Below are positions 1-8,455 of a stretch of 47,549 nt of DNA, piece by piece; position 1 is the first letter of the stretch, and each line of letters starts with the position of its first letter. The DNA lies in NCBI GenBank assembly GCA_025062375.1, contig JANXAG010000015.1, positions 1 through 47,549 of the forward strand, written 5' to 3'. The position numbers were made by a program, and so were the translations under genes. Source of the stretch: Anaerolineae bacterium. GTDB lineage: Bacteria > Chloroflexota > Anaerolineae > SpSt-600. The notes beneath the pieces are model-generated. The model made no database searches. It saw nothing but the letters and a program-made list of their open reading frames with translations, and was not told the origin of the DNA.

Positions 1-277
1 AGCTTGGCCTGAAACCCCTCCTTATGTCACCGTAGAGGGTAAACTGGGAGACTACTAGGGCCTCTCCTTTCACATCCAGAAGGGAAAGGTTAAACTTACC
101 GGCTTCGTCGGGGAAAACTCTGAGGTTAGCTACCTTGTGGGCCATCCAGCGGGCGTGCTCTTCGGTATCGCCTTTTTTCACTGCAATCAGGACCACGAAG
201 CCTTTTCCTATTGCCCCAACCATCTCCCCATTGACCTGGACTGAAGCCTTCCGCACTCTCTGAACTACTGCGCGCAT
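1..277 (-). CDS. dtd: D-aminoacyl-tRNA deacylase, 3' end off the window
   Basis: Dtd hydrolyses D-aminoacyl-tRNAs so that D-amino acids are not loaded onto the ribosome. The visible 92 codons begin [18 protein letters not shown], typical of the family, and reach the hallmark SQFTLYGD active-site motif near residue 80. The ATG at 277 is preceded by a strong GGAGGA-type ribosome binding site. The family is about 145-150 aa, so roughly one third lies beyond the left edge; truncation is due to the window, not a mutation. It starts 19 nt after the glycoside-hydrolase-like gene on the same strand and is probably cotranscribed with it. Confidence 0.93.
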   Translation of the reverse strand, partial: MRAVVQRVRKASVQVNGEMVGAIGKGFVVLIAVKKGDTEEHARWMAHKVANLRVFPDEAGKFNLSLLDVKGEALVVSQFTLYGDIRRGFRPS

Positions 278-296
278 TCCTCCCTCTCCTCTCAGC

Positions 297-1514
297 TTAT
301 TTAGGCATCTCTTTGAGCATCACGTAGGCTGGCCGGAGGCAGAGTTCCGGATAGCAGGGGTCCAGTATCGCCCACCAGTACTCTTCTCTATCTGGAGTCC
401 AGCTTACATCGGGAATGTATAGCACCACCATTAGGCCTATCCAGGGTGCCCAGTTTTCCCGGGCATATTTGTAGGCCCGCACAAGGTATTCCCCCTTTTT
501 CTCTTCATCCACCGAATGCCAGTGGTAGGGGGAATCAGGACGAGGATCACTGGTCCAGCCCATCTCCAGAACCACCACCTGTTTTTCTTCATCACCATAT
601 TTAACCATTATCTTACGCAGGTCTTCAACGCGGCGGAAACAGAAGAAGCGTTTCCCCCCGTATTCGGGGCTTTTCTCTACCTCATCGGGGCTCATTTCAG
701 GGGGGGCCTTGTATCCGGGAGCATTAACCCCCAGGGCGTCAAAGTAGCCATCGCTGGAATTATTTTCCATAGCCTGGTACATCATTTCCAGGTAAACATC
801 ATCAGGTAGTGCTCTCGGGGGCATATCCCCGGTTGGGGTCAGCCCTGCCGAGACCACAAGGGCATTGGGGTCGGCCTCTTTTATGCGTCTATAGGCTATC
901 CGGAGCAGGCGAACATATTCAACCGGATCGGGGGAGCGGCCTCCCCATTCCCCTCCTCCATCAGGGCGGTTCAGGTTAGGTTCATTCCATATCTGGTAAG
1001 CGTGAATCCGCCCCCGATAGCGGCTGGCGAGGGCGTAGAGAAAATCGCCGAAATCTTCTAAATTATCCGGAGGGCCATTAGCTGGATAGCCTCCACCAGC
1101 CCAGGCTGGTTGTCTATCAACTCTTACCAGCAGTTTTAAACCGTATTTCTCAACCTGCTCCACAATCCTATCCGTCCGGGTCCAGTCAAAGTGCCCTTTG
1201 GCTGCTCCTTCTATGTCTCTCCAGGCAAAGCTCTGCTTTACCCATTGGAACCCGGCCTGCTTTATAAGCTGAAGATCCCGGTCAGCTACCTCAGGGCGCC
1301 ACCAGAGGAAAGCATGCATTCCGTATTCAGGGGATTGCATCCGCCAGGGTGGGGAGGGAAAAGCGGGCTTATTCCTCTCCGGGACGCTGGAATAGCTGGA
1401 TATTACCAGCAGGAAAATTGCTGAAATTATGCCAAAGAGAAGGGGGAGATTTAAGGGGCGACGGTTTCTGGCCGCCGCCCCCTCAGGTTTATTTCCGCAT
1501 GTTCTTGAGAGCAT
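297..1514 (-). CDS. Membrane-anchored clan GH-A glycoside hydrolase-like protein
   Basis: A 405-aa protein with a basic N-terminus, one membrane anchor or uncleaved signal (about residues 22-42), and a TIM-barrel glycosidase-like domain exported beyond it. Clan GH-A retaining enzymes use two glutamates; candidates are visible as acid/base E178 in QIWNEPN and nucleophile E317 in VVLEMGW. The exact family (GH5, GH39 or relative) and the substrate cannot be told by reading. The start overlaps the end of the upstream 983-aa gene by 26 nt, suggesting translational coupling. The barrel closely resembles the C-terminal barrel of that upstream protein (shared CFR, KYGD and SAG/SGA-LTP-GD patches), so the two probably arose by tandem duplication. 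Confidence 0.82.
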   Translation of the reverse strand: MLSRTCGNKPEGAAARNRRPLNLPLLFGIISAIFLLVISSYSSVPERNKPAFPSPPWRMQSPEYGMHAFLWWRPEVADRDLQLIKQAGFQWVKQSFAWRDIEGAAKGHFDWTRTDRIVEQVEKYGLKLLVRVDRQPAWAGGGYPANGPPDNLEDFGDFLYALASRYRGRIHAYQIWNEPNLNRPDGGGEWGGRSPDPVEYVRLLRIAYRRIKEADPNALVVSAGLTPTGDMPPRALPDDVYLEMMYQAMENNSSDGYFDALGVNAPGYKAPPEMSPDEVEKSPEYGGKRFFCFRRVEDLRKIMVKYGDEEKQVVVLEMGWTSDPRPDSPYHWHSVDEEKKGEYLVRAYKYARENWAPWIGLMVVLYIPDVSWTPDREEYWWAILDPCYPELCLRPAYVMLKEMPK

Positions 1515-4440
1515 AATATACCGGGCGAGGCTGCCAATTATGGTCCACTATACTCCAGGCTGCTTTCTCATCCTGTGGGCCGGTGACGGGGGCGAAGTTG
1601 AGGTTCCAGAGGAACATAACTCCAGCCCACCCCCAGCTTCTGGCCAGCTCAAAAGCCCTGACAGTCCACTCGGCCTGCTCCTGAGCGGTGTTATCGGCAG
1701 CGTATTCATAGCCAGGAGCTGGCGATACCCCTAGGCCATCCACTGAAGCCCAGCCCCACTCAGTGGCCCATATCTTCTTTGCTCCATCACCATATTTGAG
1801 CATTACATTGCGGTATCCTTCCATAGTGCCGCGGAAGCACCAGGAGTGGTGCCGGTTATCAAAGGGGCCACGGAACTTAGCAGTAGGATCAGTGACGGTG
1901 CGCCAGTCACCATCGGGAGGGCAGTTGTATCCGCTGGGGTGAGCACCAATGGCATCGCAGTAATGCTTGAGGCCATGTTGGTACATGGCGTCCAGGTAAT
2001 TTATATCATCCACTGCTCTCCACTGCCCTGCGATGGTAACATCTCCAGCGGGGGTTAAAGCACCGCTTACCACGATCATCTGAGGGCATGCCGCTTTTAT
2101 GGCTCTATAGGCAGCGGCCAGGAGCTGCACATACCGGCCCGGATCCGGAGGCTCATTGCCCCACTCGTAGTTTATGTTCTGCTCGTTCCAGACCTCAATG
2201 GCTTTGAGTCTTCCGCAGTAACGGGCGGCTACCTGACCCACGAAATCGGCGTAATCCTGAGGGTTAGCCGGAGGTCCTTCCACGCTGAAATCCGTATGGG
2301 GTGGTCGGGCCCATTTGGGGGCTTTGACTATGCTGAAGAGAAGGTTCAGACCGTTGCCGTGAACGTCATTCACTATGCGGTCCATTTCGCCCCAGGCGAT
2401 GTTGCCTTTGGAAGGCTCAAAGACTTTCCATTCAATCTGTACCTTTATCCAGTTGAAACCGATGTCTTTAACGGCCTGGATTATCCTCGGGTCGGGGTTG
2501 TGGACCATGTGAGCTTGAATCCCGTAACCGAATTCCGTTCCCCTGACCGAAGGAGGAGGAGCCGGAGGCCGGGTTGGAGTTATAGTCTGCCCGGAGGGCT
2601 TCGGCGTTGGAGTTGGAGTGGGGGTAGGCCTGGGGGTGGGCGTAGGTAAGGGGGTGGGGGTCGGTTCAGCCACTTTAAGGGCGAGCCTGTGGATGATGTT
2701 GGTCATGGTCTGGCCCCCATCGGTGGAAATGCCGGCTTCTACAGTGTATTCGCCTGGGAGGTTAGGAACCTGCCATTTGTAAGAAGCTCCCTGGAGGGGA
2801 CTTGTGCCCTGGGCATGGACCACGCCGTGGGCATCCTGCACTTTCCAGGTCACTGCGAAGTTGGTTTCCACGGACCGGATTGCGTACTCGTGAAATCCTC
2901 GGAGAACGTCCCAGATTAAATGGTCGTTCTCTTCCTCCAGAAGGTTCCGGAACGCTACTCCTCTGATGTTGAAGCGAGAAACCAGCTGAAGTTTCCGGGC
3001 CAGGCTGGTGGCGTTTTCGATCCAGACCGTGTGCTCGTTTCCGGAATGGTCAGTATAGCTGAACCAGTAATGTCCGGTATCGGGATCATGCTGGATTCCG
3101 GCAACCTGAGCCAGCCCTTCCAGGACGAAAGACACCTCTTCGCCTGGCACTGCTGTTTCCTTGTTGGCCTTGATGGAGGCTGCCAGAGTTTTCAGAACCT
3201 CGGTATATGGCTTAAAGGTCAGGGCATTGCCAACCTTTTCCACGCTCCTTGTGGAAACCACAAGTTGAATTTTGTAACGGTCCACCTGACCGGTAGCCCA
3301 GGTTAGAAGCTGCTCCATCTGACCGCCGGGGGCGTAAGCTCTGGGATCGGGAATGGCTGGTATTTTAAACAGGTCCACAGCCTGACCCAGGGCATACCAG
3401 TCGTAAATCCCGGTCTCCCAGCGATCCTCGGCTATCTGGGTTGGAAGGTCAACCCGAATGGAGAGGATTTTGTTTTCCCTGTGGAGAGCATCAGCAAGCT
3501 TGTGGATAAAATTGACGAACTCTGGCTTGAGGTCGGGGCTGAATTCCCGATAGTAGATGTCAATTCCAGAGTAGTGGTTCCTGACCACGAAGTTGATGAT
3601 TTCTTTAATGTGCTTCTCCTGGAGAGCAGGGTCTATGAGGAGGTTGTCAATGTAGTCACTCCGGACAACGCCATCGGGTCCCCAGTTGGTGATGGTGGGG
3701 ATTATAAAGAGGGAAGCGGAGCGCTCATCCGGAGAGAGGGTTCGCATATTGCCTCCTAAGGTTCCATCTCCTTCCAGGTACAGGCCCTGCGGGTTGATTT
3801 CCACCAGAGCTTCCCGGGCTTCAGGGGTAACAGAGCCACCGTGCGGCAAATCCGCCGATACAAAAGGAGGTGTGAGCTTTGTTTGCATTACGGCGAAGGC
3901 TTCAGGGACAAAATCTATGCGAGATTCCAGGATTTCATCTTCGGGTATGAGCTGATGGGGGAGCCACTTCCACTGAGCGCCGTCCCAGTAATAGAGGTCA
4001 AGGGTCTCGTGAGGTTCGGCATCGTTGGGGATGGGAACTGTCAGGATTACAGATGTGGGCATCGTTCCGCGGAAGTTGACTTTGTAGAGAGGGCTTTTTA
4101 TCTCCAAATATTGGGGGATGTTTTTGGCTGCCTCCGCCATCCCGCCGGCCCCTCTGAGGAAATCAATACGGGGGACGCTGGATAGGCGGATGCGGAATGG
4201 GGCCTCCATCCCCTCTGGCAGGATGGTTATTTGAGTGCCGTCAGGGTCCAGAACAGAGCCGCCTACTTCATCGTCAATAGTGGTGAAGCCTGCTTCCAGG
4301 ACCCTTTCCCTCAGGGAAATAGGGGGAAGCCAGAGAGCAGCAAAGAGCAGCCCCGGTATTACAACCAGGTTTATCACCCACTTCCCCCACTTCCCCTCAA
4401 ATATTCGGGTTAAAAGGTCCAGAAAGCTTTCATTACTCAT
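1489..4440 (-). CDS. Two-barrel secreted protein: degenerate GH18-like domain plus GH-A domain
   Basis: A 983-aa protein with a membrane segment near residues 21-40. A first barrel (about 240-520) resembles GH18/YaaH-type proteins. A beta-sandwich-like stretch (about 520-590) and a Thr-Pro linker (about 592-632) lead to a clan GH-A barrel (about 636-983). In the first barrel the segment SGIDIYYRE (291-299) sits where GH18 enzymes have DGxDxDxE; the central Asp and the catalytic Glu positions appear replaced, so it is probably a binding or inactive module. The second barrel keeps plausible catalytic glutamates E753 (VWNEQN) and E894 (ATEWGW). A role in processing cell-surface or environmental polysaccharide is inferred. 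It is the first gene of a minus-strand cluster running into the 405-aa paralogue and dtd. Confidence 0.78.
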   Translation of the reverse strand: MSNESFLDLLTRIFEGKWGKWVINLVVIPGLLFAALWLPPISLRERVLEAGFTTIDDEVGGSVLDPDGTQITILPEGMEAPFRIRLSSVPRIDFLRGAGGMAEAAKNIPQYLEIKSPLYKVNFRGTMPTSVILTVPIPNDAEPHETLDLYYWDGAQWKWLPHQLIPEDEILESRIDFVPEAFAVMQTKLTPPFVSADLPHGGSVTPEAREALVEINPQGLYLEGDGTLGGNMRTLSPDERSASLFIIPTITNWGPDGVVRSDYIDNLLIDPALQEKHIKEIINFVVRNHYSGIDIYYREFSPDLKPEFVNFIHKLADALHRENKILSIRVDLPTQIAEDRWETGIYDWYALGQAVDLFKIPAIPDPRAYAPGGQMEQLLTWATGQVDRYKIQLVVSTRSVEKVGNALTFKPYTEVLKTLAASIKANKETAVPGEEVSFVLEGLAQVAGIQHDPDTGHYWFSYTDHSGNEHTVWIENATSLARKLQLVSRFNIRGVAFRNLLEEENDHLIWDVLRGFHEYAIRSVETNFAVTWKVQDAHGVVHAQGTSPLQGASYKWQVPNLPGEYTVEAGISTDGGQTMTNIIHRLALKVAEPTPTPLPTPTPRPTPTPTPTPKPSGQTITPTRPPAPPPSVRGTEFGYGIQAHMVHNPDPRIIQAVKDIGFNWIKVQIEWKVFEPSKGNIAWGEMDRIVNDVHGNGLNLLFSIVKAPKWARPPHTDFSVEGPPANPQDYADFVGQVAARYCGRLKAIEVWNEQNINYEWGNEPPDPGRYVQLLAAAYRAIKAACPQMIVVSGALTPAGDVTIAGQWRAVDDINYLDAMYQHGLKHYCDAIGAHPSGYNCPPDGDWRTVTDPTAKFRGPFDNRHHSWCFRGTMEGYRNVMLKYGDGAKKIWATEWGWASVDGLGVSPAPGYEYAADNTAQEQAEWTVRAFELARSWGWAGVMFLWNLNFAPVTGPQDEKAAWSIVDHNWQPRPVYYALKNMRK

Positions 4441-4549
4441 AAGCAGCTACCTCCTTGGGGAAATAAATAAGCCTGAGAAGCGAAAAGCCGCTTCCAGGCC
4501 TTAGCTTTTGTAAACTCCGTTCGTTGCTTCCCCGTTCATAGTGGGAACT

Positions 4550-4578
4550 ATTTTAGCACAAGACAGGGCAATCGCCAA
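4550..4578 (-). promoter_or_regulatory. Sigma-70-type promoter for the glycosidase-dtd cluster
   Basis: On the minus strand TTGGCG (4573-4578), a 17-nt spacer and TAAAAT (4550-4555), the -10 preceded by TGC (extended -10). Expected start is near 4543, giving a leader of about 100 nt. I see no other structure in that leader. Confidence 0.65.
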
Positions 4579-4641
4579 ATCAACGGGAACTCCGGCCCCA
4601 ATTATCCGGAACTGCACATGCACCCGCGGCAGGAACCTGAT

Positions 4642-4670
4642 TTGACAAGATTCCTTGGGCGATGTATAAT
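4642..4670 (+). promoter_or_regulatory. Consensus promoter for the peroxiredoxin gene
   Basis: Perfect TTGACA (4642-4647), a 17-nt spacer and perfect TATAAT (4665-4670). Start is expected near 4677, leaving a 5' leader of about 146 nt before the ATG at 4823. One of the two strongest promoters in the window by match to consensus. Confidence 0.85.
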
Positions 4671-4761
4671 GCTATAAGAAAGGTATCATTTGTATGAGCG
4701 CAATCAGTTCAACGGGAGCTTTCCTTTAGAGCGAAGGGCCCGAAGGCATTCTCTCAATCTG

Positions 4762-4788
4762 AACCGGGCTTATGGAACCCGGGTTTTT
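4762..4788 (+). terminator. Possible attenuator hairpin in the peroxiredoxin leader
   Basis: CCGGG (4764-4768) can pair with CCCGG (4778-4782), extendable by A-U pairs across one bulge, and is followed by GTTTTT. It lies between the promoter and the gene, so it could act as a leaky terminator or attenuator. The stem is short, so this is tentative. Confidence 0.35.
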
Positions 4789-4822
4789 GAAGTGCAAAAC
4801 TCGTTAAAAGGAGGGTTTAGCC

Positions 4823-5425
4823 ATGTGTCTGAAAATTGGCCAACTGGCACCTGAGTTTGAAGCCCAAGCTTTTGCCAATGGCGCTTTTAAGACAGTGCGC
4901 CTCTCCGATTACAAAGGCCAGTGGGTCATCCTAATGTTTTACCCGGCCGATTTCACCTTCGTTTGAGCCACCGAAATGGCAGCAGTTGCTGCCGAATACG
5001 AAAAGTTCCGCAATTTGAACACAGTCGTTTTAGCTATCAGCACCGATAAAGTTTTCACCCACAAAGCCTGGAACGACAACGAACTCTCCAAAATGGTTCC
5101 AGGGGGTGTCCCCTTCCCGATGCTTTCCGACCCCGACGGACGCATTGGCTCCGCTTACGGGGTGTACGACGAGACAGCCAAAGTGAATCTGCGCGGTCTT
5201 TTTATCATTGATCCGGATGGCATTATTCAGGCCTACAACGTGCTCCCAGCTCCAGTTGGACGGGATACGGGCGAGATCTTGCGGGAACTCCAGGCCCTTC
5301 AGTACGTTCGGGCAACTCAGGGAGCGGAGGTAACTCCAGCCTGCTGGCTTCCCGGCAAGCCAACCCTCAAACCCGGCCCCGAGCTGGTGGGGAGAGTATG
5401 GGAAGTGTGGAAACCGGAAAGTTAA
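4823..5425 (+). CDS. AhpC/Prx-type peroxiredoxin with in-frame TGA, probable selenoprotein
   Basis: Thiol/selenol peroxidase that reduces hydrogen peroxide and organic peroxides. Read through TGA at 4964-4966, the gene encodes 200 aa. The TGA is codon 48, exactly at the peroxidatic position of the Prx motif PxxxTxxC: here P41, T45 and Sec48 in PADFTFVU. Conserved Arg is R124 (VNLRG). A C-terminal Cys, C174 in TPACWLPG, is a candidate resolving residue. Both halves are intact and in one frame, with a good AAAGGAGGG ribosome binding site before ATG 4823 and no second lesion. A hairpin starts 11 nt after the TGA (see SECIS entry). Sec-peroxiredoxins (PrxU type) are known in other bacteria. The alternative, a nonsense mutation in a Cys codon, is less likely because it would have to hit exactly this codon. 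cydAB follows on the same strand. Confidence 0.85.
4964..4993 (+). promoter_or_regulatory. Candidate bacterial SECIS element with Sec codon
   Basis: After the TGA (4964-4966), GGCAGC (4978-4983) pairs perfectly with GCTGCC (4988-4993) around the tetraloop AGTT. The loop begins 17 nt after the codon and contains a G, matching the spacing and loop-G known from bacterial SECIS hairpins that recruit SelB. No bulged U like that in E. coli fdhF is obvious. Confidence 0.6.
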
Positions 5426-5431
5426 AGAGAC

Positions 5432-5479
5432 ATCACCCCCTCCTGGCCGTTCCTGCCTTGTGGTTCAGGAGGGGGTGAT
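5432..5479 (+). repeat. Perfect 14-bp inverted repeat between peroxiredoxin and cydA
   Basis: Arms 5432-5445 and 5466-5479 are perfect reverse complements separated by 20 nt. There is no T-run after the second arm, so it is not a canonical terminator. It starts 6 nt after the peroxiredoxin stop and ends 33 nt before cydA. It could stabilise the upstream mRNA, partly terminate, or bind a protein. Confidence 0.7.
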
Positions 5480-5512
5480 AGGGTTAAATTCGCCTTTATC
5501 TGGAGGTGAACC

Positions 5513-6871
5513 ATGGATCCGGTTGTCCTGGCGCGAACTAAATTCGGCCTAAGCGCCGCAATGCATTTCCTCTTCCCACCCGTCACCATCGGGCTGGCGT
5601 GGCTTATTGTTTACATTACCTGGAAACGATGGAAGACGGGTGAGCCAATCTGGGAGAGCATGAGCCGATTCTGGCCTCGCATTTTCGGCCTCCTCTTCGC
5701 CGCCGGTGTCGCCAGCGGAATTACCCTGGAATTCCAGTTCGGCACCGACTGGTCAACTTACTCACGCTACGTAGGAGATATTTTCGGCTCACCCCTGGCA
5801 GCCGAAGGGGTGTTCTCCTTCTTCCTGGAATCTTTCTTCCTGGGCGTGCTGATTCTCGGACGAGAGCGAGTATCAAAGAAGTTTTACTGGTTCTCCGCTC
5901 TGATGGTCGCTATTGGCTCCACGCTCTCCGCTTTCTGGATAATCGTCGCCAACTCCTGGATGCAGACGCCCACGGCCTACCGCATTGTCGGCGAGGGGAT
6001 TTACCGGCGAGCGGAATTGACCAACTTCTGGGCCGCACTTTTCAACCCATCCACCCTTCCTCGTTACTTCCACACTATCTCGGCCTCCCTTTTCACGGGC
6101 GGTTTTTTCATGGCGAGCATCGGTGCCTGGTATCTTCTGCGCAAACAACATCAGGAATTTGCCCGTCGCTCCCTTCAGATGGGCCTGATACTCGCTGCAA
6201 TTTTCTCCTTGCTTATCCCCATCACTGGTCATTTCCATGCCGTTCAAGTGGCTAAGACCCAGCCAGCCAAGCTGGCTGCCTTTGAGGCCATCTTTGAGGA
6301 TACCGCAGGAGCGGGCCTGGTTATCTGGGGCTTCCCGGACGTAGAAAACCGCACCCTTCGGTTCCCCATCAGAATCCCCAAACTGCTGAGCTTTCTCATT
6401 AACTTTGACCCCAACAGCGTTATACCTGGATTGGAACGGTTCCCAAGGGAGGAATGGCCTCCTATCAGGCGGACGTTTTATTCCTATCATATTATGATTC
6501 TCCTGGGCGTGTGGTTCATTTTTGTGAGCTGGTGGGGCATCTTCCTGGGGAAACGCCGCTTTGAAAACAGCGCCTTCCTTAAGACGCTGGCCTTCTCAAT
6601 AGCGCTGCCCTGGGTTGCTCTCCAGCTGGGCTGGATGGCAGCTGAGTTCGGTCGTCAGCCGTGGGTTGTCTATGGCCTTCTGAAGACAAAGGATGCTGTC
6701 TCGGTGGTGGTGCCTGCTTGGCAACTCCTCCTCTCCATTATCGGATTGGCCGTTATCTATGTCTTTATCCTGGCAGCCCTCATTTACCTGCTGCGGCGAG
6801 AGTTTCTGAGGGGGCCAGAACCCGTAGTTGTTGGCGTGCCGGCAGGAAGACTCGCAACAAAGGAGGAATAA
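5513..6871 (+). CDS. cydA: Cytochrome bd ubiquinol oxidase subunit I
   Basis: Subunit I of the high-affinity quinol oxidase; it binds hemes b558, b595 and d and reduces oxygen to water in the cytoplasmic membrane. The 452-aa sequence has the expected helices and ligands: H18 near the N-terminus (AMHFLFP), E99 and E106 (AAEGVFSFFLES), H187 (RYFHTIS), and Met in YHIMILLG as the likely second b558 ligand. The quinol-loop motif QPAKLAAFE (K253, E258) and GRQPW are present. The loop is of the short type. ATG 5513 follows a TGGAGGTG ribosome binding site. cydB follows after 2 nt. Confidence 0.96.
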   Translation: MDPVVLARTKFGLSAAMHFLFPPVTIGLAWLIVYITWKRWKTGEPIWESMSRFWPRIFGLLFAAGVASGITLEFQFGTDWSTYSRYVGDIFGSPLAAEGVFSFFLESFFLGVLILGRERVSKKFYWFSALMVAIGSTLSAFWIIVANSWMQTPTAYRIVGEGIYRRAELTNFWAALFNPSTLPRYFHTISASLFTGGFFMASIGAWYLLRKQHQEFARRSLQMGLILAAIFSLLIPITGHFHAVQVAKTQPAKLAAFEAIFEDTAGAGLVIWGFPDVENRTLRFPIRIPKLLSFLINFDPNSVIPGLERFPREEWPPIRRTFYSYHIMILLGVWFIFVSWWGIFLGKRRFENSAFLKTLAFSIALPWVALQLGWMAAEFGRQPWVVYGLLKTKDAVSVVVPAWQLLLSIIGLAVIYVFILAALIYLLRREFLRGPEPVVVGVPAGRLATKEE

Positions 6872-6873
6872 CC

Positions 6874-7902
6874 ATGAGTCACGAATTCCTTCAGAACATC
6901 TGGTATTTGCTCATAGGGGTCCTGCTCACCGGTTACGCCGTTCTGGACGGATTTGACCTTGGGGTAGGAGTGATGTATCCTTTTGTAGCCAAAAAAGACG
7001 AAGAGCGTCGCCTGCTCCTTAACTCCATCGGGCCTTTCTGGGATGGCAACGAAGTCTGGCTTTTGACCGGTGGCGGGGCGCTTTTCGCTGCTTTCCCTCA
7101 CGTTTACGCCACCGTCTTCAGCGGTTTCTATCTGGCACTCTTTATCGTTCTTTCTGCCCTGATCCTGCGGGCCGTCAGCTTTGAATTCCGCAGCAAGGAG
7201 GAAAATCCAACTTGGCGGAAAGCTTGGGACTATATCTTCTTCGTAGGAAGCCTGGTGCCTGCTGTGCTGACGGGCGTGGCTGTTGGGAATATAATGCGAG
7301 GGGTGCCGCTGAACGCGCAAATGGAATTCATAGGCAACTTCTTCACCCTGCTGAATCCTTTCTCCCTCCTGGTCGGGCTTACGGGGCTGGCGATGTTCGT
7401 CTCCCACGGGGCCATTTACCTTATGATGAAAACGAATGGGCCAGTGGCTGAGCGAGCTCGCCGCTGGGCTAATGGTGCCTGGATTGCGCTGGTCGTATTA
7501 GCAATTCTAACCACCATCGTGGCGGCCATAGAGGTGCCCCAGCGGTTTGAAAACGCCTCCCGTCAGCCGCTCATCTGGGCCATCCCCGTCCTCACAGCAA
7601 TCTTTATGGGGCTGACCCGCTGGAACCTGGCGCGGGGCAGGGCCGGACTTGCCTTCCTTTTCTCCAGTTTGACCATTGTCGGGCTGATGGCAATCTTTGG
7701 TGCTGCCAATTACCCTTACCTGGTGCCCGCCAGCAACGTGCCCGAGTATAGCCTGACCATTTTCAACGCTTCATCTTCCAGACTCACGCTCCTGGTGATG
7801 CTGATTATTGCCCTGATCGGGATGCCCATAGTCATCATTTACACCGCTTACATCTACTACGCTCTGCGCGGGAAGGCCCGGGTGGAAAAAGAGGGCTACT
7901 AA
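6874..7902 (+). CDS. cydB: Cytochrome bd ubiquinol oxidase subunit II
   Basis: Partner of CydA in the bd oxidase. The 342-aa multi-helix membrane protein starts MSHEFLQNIWYLLIG and has the family motifs LDGFDLGVG and GPFWDGNEVWL, the latter with the conserved acidic residue of the proton pathway. I chose ATG 6874, 2 nt after the cydA stop and behind AAAGGAGG, rather than an upstream in-frame start that would lie inside cydA. The operon ends at a clear intrinsic terminator at 7940. No cydC or cydD genes are seen here. Confidence 0.96.
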   Translation: MSHEFLQNIWYLLIGVLLTGYAVLDGFDLGVGVMYPFVAKKDEERRLLLNSIGPFWDGNEVWLLTGGGALFAAFPHVYATVFSGFYLALFIVLSALILRAVSFEFRSKEENPTWRKAWDYIFFVGSLVPAVLTGVAVGNIMRGVPLNAQMEFIGNFFTLLNPFSLLVGLTGLAMFVSHGAIYLMMKTNGPVAERARRWANGAWIALVVLAILTTIVAAIEVPQRFENASRQPLIWAIPVLTAIFMGLTRWNLARGRAGLAFLFSSLTIVGLMAIFGAANYPYLVPASNVPEYSLTIFNASSSRLTLLVMLIIALIGMPIVIIYTAYIYYALRGKARVEKEGY

Positions 7903-7939
7903 ATCCGGCCTCTTTGGTGTGCTCTCCCCACCGGTTTTG

Positions 7940-7977
7940 CCCTCCTGCAGGCCTTGAGCCTGTAGGAGGGATTTTTT
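7940..7977 (+). terminator. Rho-independent terminator of cydAB
   Basis: A 12-bp stem (7940-7951 with 7959-7970, one G-U pair) with a 7-nt loop, followed by ATTTTTT. It lies 37 nt after the cydB stop. Confidence 0.9.
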
Positions 7978-8043
7978 ATCCTCCCTACCCTGCTTAATTA
8001 GGGGGCTCATTCTTCCTTAGGTTATAAATAGCCGCCGTTTGTT

Positions 8044-8072
8044 TTGGTGAAAAGAAAAAAGCGTGGTAAAAT
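8044..8072 (+). promoter_or_regulatory. Promoter of the dksA-like/lspA operon
   Basis: TTGGTG (8044-8049), 17-nt spacer, TAAAAT (8067-8072). Start near 8079, about 20 nt before the ATG at 8099. Confidence 0.65.
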
Positions 8073-8098
8073 ACTTTAAAGGAAAAAGGAGGCTCGTA

Positions 8099-8455
8099 AT
8101 GGCGAAGAAGCCGGAATTCTTCAAGAGAATGCTGGAGGAAGAGCGGGAAAAATTGGTAAAAGAACTGGAAACTTTCAGGACCAGGAAGGTTTCCGGCGCC
8201 GTAAGCCACAGCAACCACATGGCCGAGGTGGCCACTGATGCCTTTGACCAGGCCTGTGGTCAATCCCTGGAGAGGCACCTGGAAAGACTTCTCCACGAGG
8301 TAGAATATGCCCTCTCCAAGTTTGAAAAAGGGATATATGGCATATGTGAAAACTGTGGCAAACCCATTGAGGAAACGCGCCTGGAAACCCTACCGCAGGC
8401 TCTATACTGCCTGGAGTGTCAATACCGTCACGAATTGAATCCCAGGAGGGCTTAA
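8099..8455 (+). CDS. DksA/TraR-type zinc-finger protein
   Basis: A 118-aa protein with a long N-terminal coiled-coil region (about residues 1-70) and a C-terminal C4 zinc finger, CENCGKPI followed by CLECQ. This is the DksA/TraR/YteA architecture: these proteins insert a coiled coil into the RNA polymerase secondary channel to modulate initiation. The acidic tip of E. coli DksA is not clearly present, so its action may differ. ATG 8099 is preferred over an upstream in-frame start because it has the AAAGGAGG ribosome binding site and lies downstream of the predicted transcription start. Its stop overlaps the lspA start by one base. Confidence 0.88.
   Translation: MAKKPEFFKRMLEEEREKLVKELETFRTRKVSGAVSHSNHMAEVATDAFDQACGQSLERHLERLLHEVEYALSKFEKGIYGICENCGKPIEETRLETLPQALYCLECQYRHELNPRRA

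Noticed and set aside
4964-4966. Peroxiredoxin pseudogene by nonsense mutation
   Set aside because: The TGA hits exactly the peroxidatic codon, no other lesion exists, and a SECIS-like hairpin follows. Not fully excluded without sel genes.
4976-5425. Peroxiredoxin read as a 149-aa gene starting at ATG 4976
   Set aside because: It would lack the catalytic residue and first strands; an intact in-frame start with a ribosome binding site lies at 4823.
5873-6490. 205-aa minus-strand ORF inside cydA
   Set aside because: Antisense shadow of well-conserved CydA sequence.
6661-6873. Upstream extension of cydB
   Set aside because: It lies inside cydA; the normal CydB start MSHEFLQN with a ribosome binding site is at 6874.
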